A stretch of 64,000 bases of DNA from Massilia sp. METH4 (GCF_037094685.1 NZ_CP146614.1:2976001-3040000); one strand, 5' to 3'. Positions 18,939 to 31,381 are shown, numbered from the stretch's first letter. Notes: generated by a model not told the origin, from the sequence alone. Translations and numbers: made by a program.

Positions 18939-19047
18939 GGGGACTGTCCCCATAGGGACAGTCCCTATAGGCTAAGTGCTTGATATTCCGCGCACGGTGG
19001 CGGGTAATAAGCTGCATTCGGTGGTTTTACAACAGGGGACTGTCCCC
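18939..19047. repeat. Three palindromes between deoA and cdd
   Basis: GGGGACTGTCCCC at 18939-18951 and again at 19035-19047, each preceded by TTTTACAACA or TTTACAACA, plus a 17-bp palindrome, ATAGGGAC-A-GTCCCTAT, at 18952-18968. The two long copies are direct repeats (TTTACAACAGGGGACTGTCC) 96 bp apart. The second copy ends 21 nt before the cdd start codon, so it lies within the cdd leader. Confidence 0.85.
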
Positions 19048-19067
19048 GAAGTTAGGAAACATTGCTG

Positions 19068-20748
<1,681 letters not shown>

Positions 20749-20752
20749 ACGA

Positions 20753-20939
20753 GCACTGATTAAGCACTGAGCAGGCATTGAGCAAGCACTCAGCAGGCAC
20801 TGAGCAGGCATTGAGCAAGCACTCAGCAGGCACTGATCAAGCACTGAGCAGGCACTCAGCAGACACTAAGCAGACACTAAGCAGACACTATGCAGGCGCT
20901 AAGCAGGCACCAAGCAGGCACTGCGGAAGCACGCAGCGG
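20753..20939. repeat. 11-bp tandem repeat, 17 units (consensus GCACTGAGCAG)
   Basis: Uninterrupted run of 17 eleven-base units starting 5 nt after the deaminase stop codon. Units vary (GCACTGAGCAG, GCATTGAGCAA, GCACTCAGCAG, ACACTAAGCAG, GCACCAAGCAG) but never lose register. Higher-order copies are visible: the pair GCATTGAGCAA-GCACTCAGCAG occurs twice. Eleven bases is one helical turn, so identical faces of each unit lie on the same side of the DNA. Located between convergent genes. Confidence 0.9.
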
Positions 20940-20953
20940 CCACTGCCCCACGC

Positions 20954-21409
20954 TCAGTGGGCGCGTTCGGCCTCGGCCCAAGGGTCATAGGTGCCGATGC
21001 TCCATACATGGCCTTCGGGGTCGCGGCAGGTGAAGCCGCGGCCGCCGTAGTCTTCATCCTGCAAGGGCAGCACCACTTCGCCGCCCGCATCCATCACCCG
21101 CTCGTGCACGCGGTCGGCATCGTTGACGACGAGGTAGGAACCCTGAGTGACGCACCCTCCCGTTTCCGACGGTTGCTTCAGCAGGCGGCCATAGTCGGTA
21201 TCGAATATCGATCCCAGCATGATCATGCCGTTGCCATAGGAGAGCTGGGCGTGGGCTACCGTGCCGTCTTCGTTGCGCACCACCAGAGTGGCTTCGAACC
21301 CCAGTGTACTGCACAGCCATTCGATGGCGGCGGGGGCATCGCGGTAACGCAGGCAAGGCATGATCGTGGCGCGGGTGTGCTTGGGAATCGTATTCCGTGT
21401 CGTCGTCAT
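20954..21409 (-). CDS. VOC-superfamily (glyoxalase/bleomycin-resistance-like) protein
   Basis: 151 residues with two beta-alpha-beta-beta-beta modules. Module 1 is MPCLRYRDAPAAIEWLCSTLGFE...HAQLSYGNGMIMLGS; module 2 is GSYLVVNDADRVHERVMDAGGEVV...GGRGFTCRDPEGHVWSIGTYDPW. It resembles the PhnB/YdfO-like subgroup. The ATG at 21409 is chosen because GGGAGAAG precedes it and the core begins there. No operon partner is on this strand, so function is unknown; family members include dioxygenases, isomerases and drug-binding proteins. Confidence 0.8.
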   Translation of the reverse strand: MTTTRNTIPKHTRATIMPCLRYRDAPAAIEWLCSTLGFEATLVVRNEDGTVAHAQLSYGNGMIMLGSIFDTDYGRLLKQPSETGGCVTQGSYLVVNDADRVHERVMDAGGEVVLPLQDEDYGGRGFTCRDPEGHVWSIGTYDPWAEAERAH

Positions 21410-21543
21410 TACGCTTCTCCCTGTTCTGTTGAGGGTTTCTGGTAGGCGAAACCCCAATATAGACCAGCACAGGAGGCGGGGCAAGCGAAGTCAGGCGCTT
21501 TACACGGGGCCTTGCAAGCCGCATGGGGGCGGCGCGCAACACC

Positions 21544-22302
21544 TTACATTTGCTGGAATAAATGGGTGTTTCCGCGACTGACCTCGAGCTGCTCCGCGCA
21601 GTTCTTCACGCGCACCATCTGGCGACCGCGCAGGTCGCGCGTGACTTCGGCGATCGCATCCACGCGCACGAGGGTGGAGCGGTGGATGCGCCAGAACTCG
21701 TCCGGGTCCAGCTCGTCCGCCAATTCCTTCAGCGTCTTGCGGATCAGGACTTCGCCCTGCGCCGTCTGCACGCGCGTGTACTTCTCGTCGGCCTGGAAGA
21801 ACAGGATCTCGCGCGTGCTGATCATGCGCAGGCTGTTGCCCACCTGCGCCTGGATCCAGTGCAGGTACTCGCGCCGTTCACCGCCGGCGCGCCCGTCGAG
21901 CAGGCGGGACAATTGGGCGGCGATATCGTCCGGCTGGCGCCCGATGCGGGCCTTCAGCCGCGCGCACGTGGTTTGCAGCCGTTCGCCGCCGACGGGTTTC
22001 AGCAGGTAGTCCAGCGCACCCTGTTCGAAGGCTTCGATCGCATACTGGTCATAGGCCGTGACGAACACGATATGGCAGCGGTTGAACAGCATGCGCGCCG
22101 CCTCGATGCCCGACATGCCGGGCATGCGGATGTCGAGGAACACCACGTCCGGCTGGTGCTGCCCGGCCAGCGCGATCGCTTCCACGCCGTTGGCCGCCTC
22201 GGCCGCGATCGACAACTCCGGCCAGCATTCGCGCAGCCGGTTGCGCAGCATGTCGCGCATGGGTTCCTCGTCGTCCGCGATCAGCGCGGTCGGTGTGCTC
22301 AT
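21544..22302 (-). CDS. LytTR response regulator
   Basis: 252 residues. The receiver domain (1-120) has the phosphoacceptor D57 in VVFLDIRMPGMSG and the K of LLKPVGGE. A LytTR DNA-binding domain covers about 148-250 (LRMISTREILFFQADEKYTRVQT...LDPDEFWRIHRSTLVRVDAI). The start codon overlaps the stop of the kinase gene (ATGA), so the pair is translationally coupled. LytTR regulators typically control cell-surface and exported functions; the target here is unknown, though the PEP-CTERM gene stands just beyond the operon. Confidence 0.92.
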   Translation of the reverse strand: MSTPTALIADDEEPMRDMLRNRLRECWPELSIAAEAANGVEAIALAGQHQPDVVFLDIRMPGMSGIEAARMLFNRCHIVFVTAYDQYAIEAFEQGALDYLLKPVGGERLQTTCARLKARIGRQPDDIAAQLSRLLDGRAGGERREYLHWIQAQVGNSLRMISTREILFFQADEKYTRVQTAQGEVLIRKTLKELADELDPDEFWRIHRSTLVRVDAIAEVTRDLRGRQMVRVKNCAEQLEVSRGNTHLFQQM

Positions 22303-23228
22303 GGGTTCTTCCCCGCAAAGATGTCGGGCGCGAACGGCACGCTGATCGAGGCGCGGCAACCACCCTCCGGCGGCGTCTCGATCTGCAATTGCGCGCGCGT
22401 GCCGTACATCAGCTTCAGGCGCTCGCGCACATTGGCCAGGCCCACGCCGTCGCCAGCGTAGCGCGAGAAGCCCACGCCGTCGTCCTGCACGTCCACCTGC
22501 AGCACCTTGCCGTCGCTGGCGGCGCGGATATCGATCCGGCCGCCCTCGATCTTCGATTCCAGGCCGTGCTTGATGGCGTTCTCGATCAGGATCTGCAGCA
22601 TCATCGGCGGGAAGGTGGCGCTGTCCAGCCCTGGCGGCACGTCGATCGACACGGCCAGCCGCGCCTTCATGCGCGCCTGCATGATCGCCAGGTAGGAACG
22701 CGACAGCGCTATCTGGCGGCCCAGCGTGCCATTGCCGCGCGAGCGCATCTGCGGCAGCGTGGAGCGCAGGTAGTCGATCAGGTGCTGGTGGATGCGCGCC
22801 GCCTGCGGCGGATCGGTCTCGATCAGCTGGCCGATCAGCGCCAGCGTATTGAACAGGAAGTGCGGTTCCACCTGGGCCTGCAAGGCGGCCATGCGCGCCT
22901 CGACCAGGCGGCGTTCCAGCTCCTCCGTGCCGGCCTGCTCGGACGCGCGGCGCGCCTCGATCTCGGCCTTGCGCTTGCCGCCCGCCAGCACCTTCAGCCC
23001 CAGCGACAGGAAGATGAATGCCACGGCCTGCTCGGGGTGGATCGCCGGCGTGCAAGCCAGCAGCGTGGCCAGCACCCACGTCACCACCAGCTGGCGCATC
23101 GGCACCTGGGCCAGCCAGTCGAAGAACTGCCACCACAGCGAGCTGGCCGTTTCGCCCAGCTCGCGCACGAATCCCACGGCGCCGCGCGCGCCTGCCGCGG
23201 TCGACTTCATCGGGCCCTCATTGTCCAT
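22299..23228 (-). CDS. LytS/YehU-type sensor histidine kinase
   Basis: 309 residues. Two hydrophobic segments (about 45-60 and 67-83) precede a charged coiled coil. The His_kinase domain has H123 in AQVEPHFLFNTLALIGQL, and the HATPase_c domain has the N box IENAIKHG and G boxes DDGVGF and GVGLANVRERL. No extracytoplasmic sensor domain is present, so the signal is probably sensed by the membrane segments or by a partner. The start overlaps the small membrane-protein gene by 11 bp, suggesting joint function; an internal ATG at residue 7 is an alternative start. Confidence 0.9.
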   Translation of the reverse strand: MDNEGPMKSTAAGARGAVGFVRELGETASSLWWQFFDWLAQVPMRQLVVTWVLATLLACTPAIHPEQAVAFIFLSLGLKVLAGGKRKAEIEARRASEQAGTEELERRLVEARMAALQAQVEPHFLFNTLALIGQLIETDPPQAARIHQHLIDYLRSTLPQMRSRGNGTLGRQIALSRSYLAIMQARMKARLAVSIDVPPGLDSATFPPMMLQILIENAIKHGLESKIEGGRIDIRAASDGKVLQVDVQDDGVGFSRYAGDGVGLANVRERLKLMYGTRAQLQIETPPEGGCRASISVPFAPDIFAGKNP

Positions 23229-23490
23229 TCTGGTGGGCGTGGTCGGGCCGCTGCGGCCGGTGGCGGCTGCCGCCCAGCGCGCCGGCCACCAGCTTCACGA
23301 GCAGGAACAGCACGAACAGGGTCAGCGCCAGCGGCAGCACGGTGACCAGCAGCGCCAGCATCACGCACACCACCAGCAGGGAAGGCCAGGGCATCCGCTC
23401 CAGGCGGCGCAGCGCGTGCCGCACGATCCGCGTGGTGCCGTCCCAGGCTTCGCGCAGCGTTTCGGTACAGGTCTTGTTGATCGTTTTCAT
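23218..23490 (-). CDS. Small membrane protein preceding the LytS/LytR pair
   Basis: 90 residues with a strong hydrophobic segment (LLVVCVMLALLVTVLPLALTLFVLFLLVKLV, about residues 36-68) flanked by a basic N-terminal part and a His/Arg-rich tail. It has an excellent ribosome site (GGAGGATTCGCG before the ATG) and overlaps the kinase gene by 11 bp. No family is recognised. The overlap with a sensor kinase lacking a periplasmic domain makes a signalling accessory role plausible, but this is inference. Confidence 0.7.
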   Translation of the reverse strand: MKTINKTCTETLREAWDGTTRIVRHALRRLERMPWPSLLVVCVMLALLVTVLPLALTLFVLFLLVKLVAGALGGSRHRPQRPDHAHQNGQ

Positions 23491-23699
23491 CGCGAATCCT
23501 CCAGTGTCGTTGCTGCCACTGTAGCGGGCCGGCCAGGAGGAGGGAATGGCGATCCGACGAACGGGCGGTTTCGGGGCCCGGCCTGCGGCCGCGGCCGACG
23601 AATGGGGGGAAACGCAACACGAAAGCGCGGAAAACAGTGCGGGAACTTGCAACTTCCTTGAACTTCGTCAATCGGCATCTGTTCTCGTGGTATCCTATA

Positions 23700-23715
23700 T
23701 GAAACACATGTTGCA
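23700..23715 (+). promoter_or_regulatory. Weak sigma-54-like site before the PEP-CTERM gene
   Basis: TGAAACACATGTTGCA, 29 nt before the start codon, follows the -24/-12 spacing of TGGCACG-N4-TTGCA but lacks the second G of the invariant GG. PEP-CTERM genes are often under sigma-54 control (PrsK/PrsR), which is why the site is listed. Sequence support alone is poor. Confidence 0.2.
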
Positions 23716-23744
23716 AAAAAACAAATTCTCCACGAAGGGAACCC

Positions 23745-24965
23745 ATGCTGCGCACCAGTCTCGCCATCCTGCTATCCGCCATGTCTGCCGCTGCCGCGCA
23801 GGCAGCGCCGGCCTCCGCGCCGCTGACTGCCACGCAGGTGCTGAACCAGATGAACGCCGTGTCGCTGACGAACGTCACCGCCAGTTCGTCGGGCCACGTG
23901 CACGGCCGCACCTGGGCCGCGGGCACGGTGAGCGGCGGCGAATACGGAAATCAGCTCGAGAAGGCGCCGGCGTCGGCCTATGCGGGCCTGACCGCGGGCA
24001 GCGTTACCGCGGCCAAGGATGCCTGGGGCAACACGAACCGCGTCACCGTCAACCGTGGCGGGCTGGTCGCCCAGGGCTCCATCGACGGCGTGACGGTCAA
24101 CGAAGGCACGAATGTCGTGGGCGGCAATGTGGCCAATTCCACGCTGAACCGGGCGTCGCAGGTTGCCGGCAGCGTGTCGAACACCACCTTCAACGGTGGC
24201 GCCATCGTCGGCGGCAGCCTTGGCAACTCGAATGTGAACGGCGGCGCCTACGTGGGCGGCAGCGCCGCCAACTCCAATATCAATGGCGGCGCCACGATCA
24301 TGGGCGCGGTGGCGAACACCAACGCCAACGGCGGCGCGTTCCGGGGGCTGACGGCGGACTTCGCCACGCCCGCCGCGGCCGCCACGTCGACCGACTTCGG
24401 GGCGGTGCTGAACGGCCTGTCCGATTCGCTGTCGCTGCTGAAGTCGACCGGCAGTACCGTCGACATCAGCGGCTCGAAGGCCACGTTCAACGCGCAGGCG
24501 GATGCCGGCGGGGTGGCCGTGTTCGACCTGACCGGTATCGACGAGACGCTGTTCGCCCTGAACGAATTCCAGTTCAACCTGAATGGTGCGAGCACCGTGA
24601 TCATGAACACGGACGTCACCACGGCGGCGATCCACGCCAACTTCCTGGGCGGCAGCGCGCAGGGGATCGGCGGCAGGGTGGTCTGGAACTTCTACGACGC
24701 CACCAGCGTGGCCATCAATACGCAGTTCGGCGGCGCCGTGCTCGCCACCGACGCGCTGGTGACGAACACGCGCGACATCGAGGGCGGGCTGTTCGCCCGC
24801 GAACTGAACCTGCAGGCGCAGGTCCACGTGCAGCCGTTCACGGGCAATGTCGACATGCTGTCGCCGGTACCCGAACCGAGCGCGGTCGCCATGATCATGG
24901 CCGGCCTGGCCGTGTTCGGCGTGGGCGGCATGCGCCGCCGCCGCGAAGAACGCTTCCGCGAGTGA
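23745..24965 (+). CDS. PEP-CTERM exported protein with Asn-Gly-Gly repeats
   Basis: 406 residues. The signal peptide is residues 1-20 (ending AQA). A low-complexity middle (about 105-200) repeats short Asn/Gly/Val units such as NGGAIVGGSLGNSNVNGGAY. The C-terminal sorting signal has VPEPSAVAMIMAGLAVFG and ends in an Arg-rich tail (MRRRREER). The C-terminal half with FDLTGIDETLFALNEFQFNL resembles choice-of-anchor A surface proteins. By family the protein is exported, cleaved by exosortase and associated with the outer surface or biofilm matrix. Ribosome site AAGGGA is five bases from the ATG. Confidence 0.88.
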   Translation: MLRTSLAILLSAMSAAAAQAAPASAPLTATQVLNQMNAVSLTNVTASSSGHVHGRTWAAGTVSGGEYGNQLEKAPASAYAGLTAGSVTAAKDAWGNTNRVTVNRGGLVAQGSIDGVTVNEGTNVVGGNVANSTLNRASQVAGSVSNTTFNGGAIVGGSLGNSNVNGGAYVGGSAANSNINGGATIMGAVANTNANGGAFRGLTADFATPAAAATSTDFGAVLNGLSDSLSLLKSTGSTVDISGSKATFNAQADAGGVAVFDLTGIDETLFALNEFQFNLNGASTVIMNTDVTTAAIHANFLGGSAQGIGGRVVWNFYDATSVAINTQFGGAVLATDALVTNTRDIEGGLFARELNLQAQVHVQPFTGNVDMLSPVPEPSAVAMIMAGLAVFGVGGMRRRREERFRE

Positions 24966-24972
24966 TGCCGCC

Positions 24973-25641
24973 TCAGGCGCCGCGCGCCTGGGACAGCGCC
25001 AGCGCCAGCACGAGGCCGACGATGGTTTCCTCGGCCTCCTGGTAATCCTTCTTCAGCAACCGGGGGCGGTCCAGTACCAGTGCCATCTGGGCGGCGAAGT
25101 CCGCATAGGATTGTGTCATCGCCCAGATCGCGAACAGCAGGTGGGTGGCGTTGACGGGCGCGATGCGCCCGGCCGCGATCCAGCGTTCGAACACCTCGAT
25201 GTCGCGCCTGAACACGGGTACCACCCGTTCCCGGATCTGCTCGCCGTACAGCTGGGCGCCGCCGATCACTTCCATCGCGTACACGCGCGACGCGTACGGC
25301 TGTTCGCGCGAGAACCTCAGCTTGGCCTGCACATAGGCGCGCAGCACGTCGGCCGGCGCGTCGTCCTCGGCCGCCTCGGCCAGGCTGGACATGCGCTCCA
25401 GCCAGTCGTCCAGCACGTCGTCCAGCACGCGGCGGTACAGCTCCTGCTTGGTGGGAAAGTAGTACATCAGGTTCTGCTTCGACAGCCCGGCGCCTTCCGC
25501 GATGGCTGCCACCGACGCGCCTTCGTAGCCGCTTTCGGCGAACACGCGCACGGCCACCGCGGCGATGTCCGCTTCCAGCCGGTCGCGATTGTGCATGCGG
25601 CGCGAGGCCGCGGCCACGCGTCCGGCGTTCTTGTCGCTCAT
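24973..25641 (-). CDS. TetR-family regulator, RutR-like
   Basis: 222 residues. The N-terminal HTH is GYEGASVAAIAEGAGLSKQNLMYYFPTKQELY. The C-terminal part FSREQPYASRVYAMEVIGGAQL and HLLFAIWAMTQSYADFAAQ follows E. coli RutR closely, the uracil- and thymine-responsive regulator of pyrimidine use. The start overlaps the stop of the MocR gene by 4 bp. Its place at the head of the pyrimidine-catabolic block makes control of that block by uracil or thymine the likely role. No clear RutR operator was found by eye. Confidence 0.82.
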   Translation of the reverse strand: MSDKNAGRVAAASRRMHNRDRLEADIAAVAVRVFAESGYEGASVAAIAEGAGLSKQNLMYYFPTKQELYRRVLDDVLDDWLERMSSLAEAAEDDAPADVLRAYVQAKLRFSREQPYASRVYAMEVIGGAQLYGEQIRERVVPVFRRDIEVFERWIAAGRIAPVNATHLLFAIWAMTQSYADFAAQMALVLDRPRLLKKDYQEAEETIVGLVLALALSQARGA

Positions 25642-27110
25642 TGCTGACCTCTCGTGGAAAGCAGGAAGGCGCGCAGCACGGGATCGTGCGCGTAGGCCAC
25701 GTTGAAGCGGAACCATATCGTGGTGCTGGGCCGCAGCAGGAAGAATTCGTCCGGCGACAGCAGGATGCCGGCGCGCAGCGCCGTATCCGCGATCGTGCGC
25801 GCGTTATGGTCCGCGGTGGGCGGCATGTTCCAGCCGGCGGAAACGAACATGCCGCCGCGCGGCCGCGCCACCGGTTCCATGCCCACCTCAGCCAGCGCCT
25901 CGATCGTGCGTTCTCGACCGGCATCCAGCTGGGCCACGAGCCTGTCGACCATGCGCCGGTAGGCGCGGGCCGTGACCGCATGGTAGACGGCGCGCTCGTT
26001 CACCTCGGAAGTGGTGAGGCCAGTCAGCATCTTCACCCGCACCAGCTCCGGCATCAGCGAGCCGGAAGCGCAGATCGAGCCGACGCGCAGCACCGGCGAC
26101 AAGGCCTTGGAAAAGCTGCCCACGCGGATCACGCGGCGCAGGCCATCCATGGCGGCCAGCGAGGCTTCGCCGCGGCCCGCCAGGTCGCGGTAGATATCGT
26201 CTTCCACCAGCCAGAAGTCGAATTGCTCGGCCATCGCCAGCAGCCGGTGCGCCTGCGCCTGCGTCAGCGAGGTGCCCAGGGGATTCTGCAGCACGGTGTT
26301 GACGAACATGAGTTTCGGTTGCGCGCTCCTGGCCTCGGCGGCCAGCGCTTCCAGGTCCAGTCCATGTTCGCCGCGCGGGATGCCGACGGCATTGCAGCCG
26401 TGGTGGCGGATCAGCGACAGCAGGTTGCTGTAGCCGGGGTCTTCGACGAATACCGTGTCGCCGGGGCGCGTGAGGGTGCGCAGGATCAGGTCGAAGGCAT
26501 GGGTGGCGCCGTGCGTCAGCAGCACCTGCTCCGCCTCGACGGGGAAGAGCTCGTCCGTCAGCATCGCCGCCACGTGCTGGCGCAGCGCGGGAAAGCCCAG
26601 CGGGTGCCCGTAGCCGCGCAGGCGGTTGGCGGGGATGCGCATCGCGTGACGCACCGCGTCCAGGATCGTGTCTTCGCCATACCATTCGGGCGGCAGCCAG
26701 CCGGCGCCCACGGGCAGCGCCTCCGAGACGCCGGAGTACAGGTCGGAAGTCAGTGCATCGACCGTTGCCGGCCCGGCGGCGATCGCTGGCGGCAGTTGCG
26801 CGGCGATGTCGTGCCGCGCCACGTAATAGCCGGAACCGCGGCGCGACGACAACAGGCCCAGGTTCACCAGCCGGTCGTAGGCCTCGACGACTGTAAAGGT
26901 ACTTACGCCATTACACTTCGCGAATTGCCGCACGGAAGGCATTTTCGTGCCGATCCGCAGCTCCTTGCCCGAGATCATGGCCGTCAGCACGGCCACGATC
27001 TTTTCCACCAGGCTGCCCTTGCTCGCCCGCTCGATGGCGATGCCCGGCCACCCCGCGCCGGAGTCGGGTTCCTGCACACTGCGCAGCTCGGGATTTCGCC
27101 TGCTTGCCAT
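25638..27110 (-). CDS. MocR-type regulator (GntR HTH fused to PLP aminotransferase fold)
   Basis: 490 residues. The GntR winged HTH lies at about 20-95 (GTKMPSVRQFAKCNGVSTFTVVEAYDRLVNLGLL), followed by a fold type I aminotransferase domain with the PLP lysine in RVGSFSKALSPVLRVG. It is divergent from the beta-alanine aminotransferase gene. MocR proteins sense amino compounds through PLP and usually control the adjacent gene, so sensing of beta-alanine or a related omega-amino acid is a reasonable inference. Translationally coupled to the RutR-like gene, an unusual pairing of two regulators of one pathway. ATG at 27110; an earlier in-frame start exists at 27152. Confidence 0.87.
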   Translation of the reverse strand: MASRRNPELRSVQEPDSGAGWPGIAIERASKGSLVEKIVAVLTAMISGKELRIGTKMPSVRQFAKCNGVSTFTVVEAYDRLVNLGLLSSRRGSGYYVARHDIAAQLPPAIAAGPATVDALTSDLYSGVSEALPVGAGWLPPEWYGEDTILDAVRHAMRIPANRLRGYGHPLGFPALRQHVAAMLTDELFPVEAEQVLLTHGATHAFDLILRTLTRPGDTVFVEDPGYSNLLSLIRHHGCNAVGIPRGEHGLDLEALAAEARSAQPKLMFVNTVLQNPLGTSLTQAQAHRLLAMAEQFDFWLVEDDIYRDLAGRGEASLAAMDGLRRVIRVGSFSKALSPVLRVGSICASGSLMPELVRVKMLTGLTTSEVNERAVYHAVTARAYRRMVDRLVAQLDAGRERTIEALAEVGMEPVARPRGGMFVSAGWNMPPTADHNARTIADTALRAGILLSPDEFFLLRPSTTIWFRFNVAYAHDPVLRAFLLSTRGQQ

Positions 27111-27257
27111 CGTTGAACTGTATTGTTTTCGACACCAGTACGGTTGGAACACTTTGCCGATTGTGTATATGTGACATAGTGATCAGCGTGTCTATTATTG
27201 CATCATCATTTTGCCAACTGGTAAAAAATTTATGGGCTTTCGCCCTGAGGAGATTGC

Positions 27258-28568
27258 ATGAATCGCCCGGATTCCCTGGCCGCCTTCTGGATGCCTTTTA
27301 CGAATAACCGCGACTTCAAGGCCAGCCCGCGTCTGCTCGCCTCGGCCGCCGGCGTGCACTACAAGGACGTCGACGGCAACGAGGTGCTCGACGGTACCGC
27401 CGGCCTGTGGTGCGTGCCGTGCGGCCACGCGCAGCCGAAGATCGTGGCCGCGGTGCGCGAGATGGTGGGGCAGCTCGATTTCGCGCCCACGTTCCAGATG
27501 GGCCACCCGGCCGCCTTCGAGCTGGCCGAGAAGCTGATGGCCTACACGAACCATCGCTTCGGCCACGTGTTCTACACGAATTCCGGGTCGGAGGCGGTGG
27601 ACACGGCGCTGAAGATGGCCCTCGCTTACCACAGGGCGCGCGGCGAAGCCTCGCGCACGCGCTTCATCGGCCGCGAGCGGGCGTATCACGGCGTGGGCTT
27701 CGGCGGCATCTCCGTCGGCGGCATCGCCGCCAACCGCAAGCCATACGGCACGCTGCTGCCCGGCGTGGACCACCTGCCGCACACGCACAACCTTGAGAAG
27801 AACGCCTTTACGCGCGGCGAGCCGGAATATGGCGCGCACCTGGCCGACGAACTGGAACGCATCGTCGCGCTGCACGACGCTTCCACCATCGCCGCCGTGA
27901 TCGTGGAACCGGTGGCCGGCTCCACCGGCGTGCTGATCCCGCCCAAGGGTTACCTGAAGCGCCTGCGCGAGCTGTGCACGAAGCACGGCATCCTCTTGAT
28001 CTTCGACGAGGTGATCACCGGCTTCGGCCGCATGACCACGCCGTTCGCGGCCGACTACTTCGACGTCGAGCCCGACATGATGACGACGGCGAAGGGCCTC
28101 ACCAACGGCACGGTACCGATGGGCGCCGTGTTCACGAAAGCCTTCGTGCACGATGCGTTCATGGATTCGCCGGCCGGCATCGAACTGTTCCACGGCTATA
28201 CCTATTCCGGCCACCCGCTGGCCTGCGCGGCCTCGCTCGCCACGCTGGAAGTGTTCGAGGAACAGAACATCCTCGAACACGCGAAAGGCTTGCAGGATTA
28301 CTGGGCCGATGCGGTGTATTCGCTGAAAGGCTTGCCGAACGTGATCGACCTGCGCTGCATCGGGCTGATCGCCGGCATCGAACTGGCGTCCATTCCCGGC
28401 AAGCCCGGCGTGCGCGCCTACACGGCCTTCAAGAAAGCCTTTGCCGATGGCCTGCTCATCCGCGTGACGGGCGACATCATCGCGCTGTCGCCGCCGCTGG
28501 TGTTCGAGAAGCGGCATATCGATGAGTTGTTCGGCAAGCTGGCGAAGATCTTGAAAGAGCTGGAATAG
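27258..28568 (+). CDS. Omega-amino acid (beta-alanine):pyruvate aminotransferase
   Basis: 436 residues, class III aminotransferase. Seen: [60 protein letters not shown] and the PLP-binding K279 in [16 protein letters not shown]. These match beta-alanine:pyruvate transaminases. It would convert beta-alanine, the end product of uracil reduction, plus pyruvate into malonate semialdehyde and L-alanine. Good ribosome site (GAGGAGA). First gene of the plus-strand pyrimidine block and divergent from its probable regulator. Confidence 0.9.
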   Translation: MNRPDSLAAFWMPFTNNRDFKASPRLLASAAGVHYKDVDGNEVLDGTAGLWCVPCGHAQPKIVAAVREMVGQLDFAPTFQMGHPAAFELAEKLMAYTNHRFGHVFYTNSGSEAVDTALKMALAYHRARGEASRTRFIGRERAYHGVGFGGISVGGIAANRKPYGTLLPGVDHLPHTHNLEKNAFTRGEPEYGAHLADELERIVALHDASTIAAVIVEPVAGSTGVLIPPKGYLKRLRELCTKHGILLIFDEVITGFGRMTTPFAADYFDVEPDMMTTAKGLTNGTVPMGAVFTKAFVHDAFMDSPAGIELFHGYTYSGHPLACAASLATLEVFEEQNILEHAKGLQDYWADAVYSLKGLPNVIDLRCIGLIAGIELASIPGKPGVRAYTAFKKAFADGLLIRVTGDIIALSPPLVFEKRHIDELFGKLAKILKELE

Positions 28569-28701
28569 CTTCCTCTGCTTGCAAACCGGTCGCCACAAGC
28601 GGCAGTCGTTGGCCGCTGAACACCGGTGTCCTGCCAACACCACAAGGCGAGCGCCGCACCAGGCATGCGCCTATCCCAAAAAGCCTACCAGGAGACATAC
28701 C

Positions 28702-29817
28702 ATGCTCATAGGCGTACCCAAGGAAATCAAGAACCAGGAATCCCGCGTCGGCCTCACCCCGGCCAGCGTGAAGGAACTGACATTGCGCGGCCATCCCGTG
28801 CTCGTCGAACGCAATGCCGGCGCGGCCATCGGCCTGACCGACGCAATGTACGAAGCTTCCGGCGCCACGCTGGTCGACACGGCGACGGAAATCTTCGGGC
28901 GCGCGGAAATGATCGTCAAGGTCAAGGAACCGCAGCCGCAGGAATGCGCGATGCTGCGCGAAGGGCAGATCCTCTACACCTACCTGCACCTGGCGCCCGA
29001 CCCCGCGCAAACGAAGGCGCTGGTCGAATCGAAGGCCGTCTGCATCGCCTATGAAACCATCACCGGCCCGAATGGCGGGCTGCCGCTGCTGGCGCCGATG
29101 AGCGAGGTGGCGGGGCGCATGGCCGTGCAGGCCGGCGCCGCGCACCTGGAACGCTCGAAGGGCGGCATGGGCCTGCTGCTGGGCGGCGTACCCGGCGTGG
29201 CACCCGGGCACGTGGCCATCATCGGCGCCGGCGTGGTGGGCACGAATGCCCTGCAGATCGCCGTGGGCATGGGCGCGCGCGTGACGGTGCTGGACAAGAG
29301 CGTGGACCGGCTGCGCCAGCTCGACCTCGTGTTCGGCAACCGCGTGCAGACCATGTACTCGAACGCCCACACGATCGAGGAAGCGGTGCTGGGCGCCGAC
29401 CTCGTGATCGGCGGCGTGCTGGTACCGGGCGCCGCGGCACCGAAGCTCGTCACGCGCCAGATGGTGGCGAAGATGAAGGGGGGCGCGGTCGTCGTCGACG
29501 TGGCAATCGACCAGGGCGGCTGCTTCGAAACGTCGCGCCCCACCACGCATGAAAACCCCACGTTCGTCGTCGACGGCGTGGTGCATTACTGCGTGGCGAA
29601 CATGCCGGGCGCCGTGGCGCGCACGTCCACGTTCGCCCTGAACAACGCCACCATCACGCACGCGCTGGCGCTCGCCGACAAGGGCTGGCGCAAGGCCCTG
29701 CAGGCGAACCCGCATTTGAAGAACGGATTGAACGTCTGCCTGGGCAAGGTCACGTACGAAGCCGTCGCCCGCGACCTCGGCTACGACTACGTGCCGGCCG
29801 ACACTCTCCTGGCTTAA
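28702..29817 (+). CDS. ald: Alanine dehydrogenase
   Basis: 371 residues, the usual length. Seen: [21 protein letters not shown] (substrate Arg), YTYLHLAPD with catalytic His, and the Rossmann motif [15 protein letters not shown]. The C-terminal catalytic region has [23 protein letters not shown]. The enzyme oxidises L-alanine with NAD to pyruvate and ammonia. Following the aminotransferase, it regenerates the pyruvate acceptor and releases nitrogen, so the two genes together convert beta-alanine nitrogen to ammonia. Ribosome site AGGAGA precedes the ATG. Confidence 0.95.
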   Translation: MLIGVPKEIKNQESRVGLTPASVKELTLRGHPVLVERNAGAAIGLTDAMYEASGATLVDTATEIFGRAEMIVKVKEPQPQECAMLREGQILYTYLHLAPDPAQTKALVESKAVCIAYETITGPNGGLPLLAPMSEVAGRMAVQAGAAHLERSKGGMGLLLGGVPGVAPGHVAIIGAGVVGTNALQIAVGMGARVTVLDKSVDRLRQLDLVFGNRVQTMYSNAHTIEEAVLGADLVIGGVLVPGAAAPKLVTRQMVAKMKGGAVVVDVAIDQGGCFETSRPTTHENPTFVVDGVVHYCVANMPGAVARTSTFALNNATITHALALADKGWRKALQANPHLKNGLNVCLGKVTYEAVARDLGYDYVPADTLLA

Positions 29818-29846
29818 GAACCGCACCTCACCTGAACGAGACCTCC

Positions 29847-31349
<1,503 letters not shown>

Positions 31350-31381
31350 GCAGGCGTTTTCGCCAGCGGCCATTGAACCCT

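Noticed and set aside
20753..20939. Possible repeat-containing protein on the minus strand (MLDQCLLSACSMPAQ...)
   Set aside because: It is the antisense reading of the 11-bp tandem repeat and continues into the antisense of the deaminase gene; the VOC gene's own stop precedes it.
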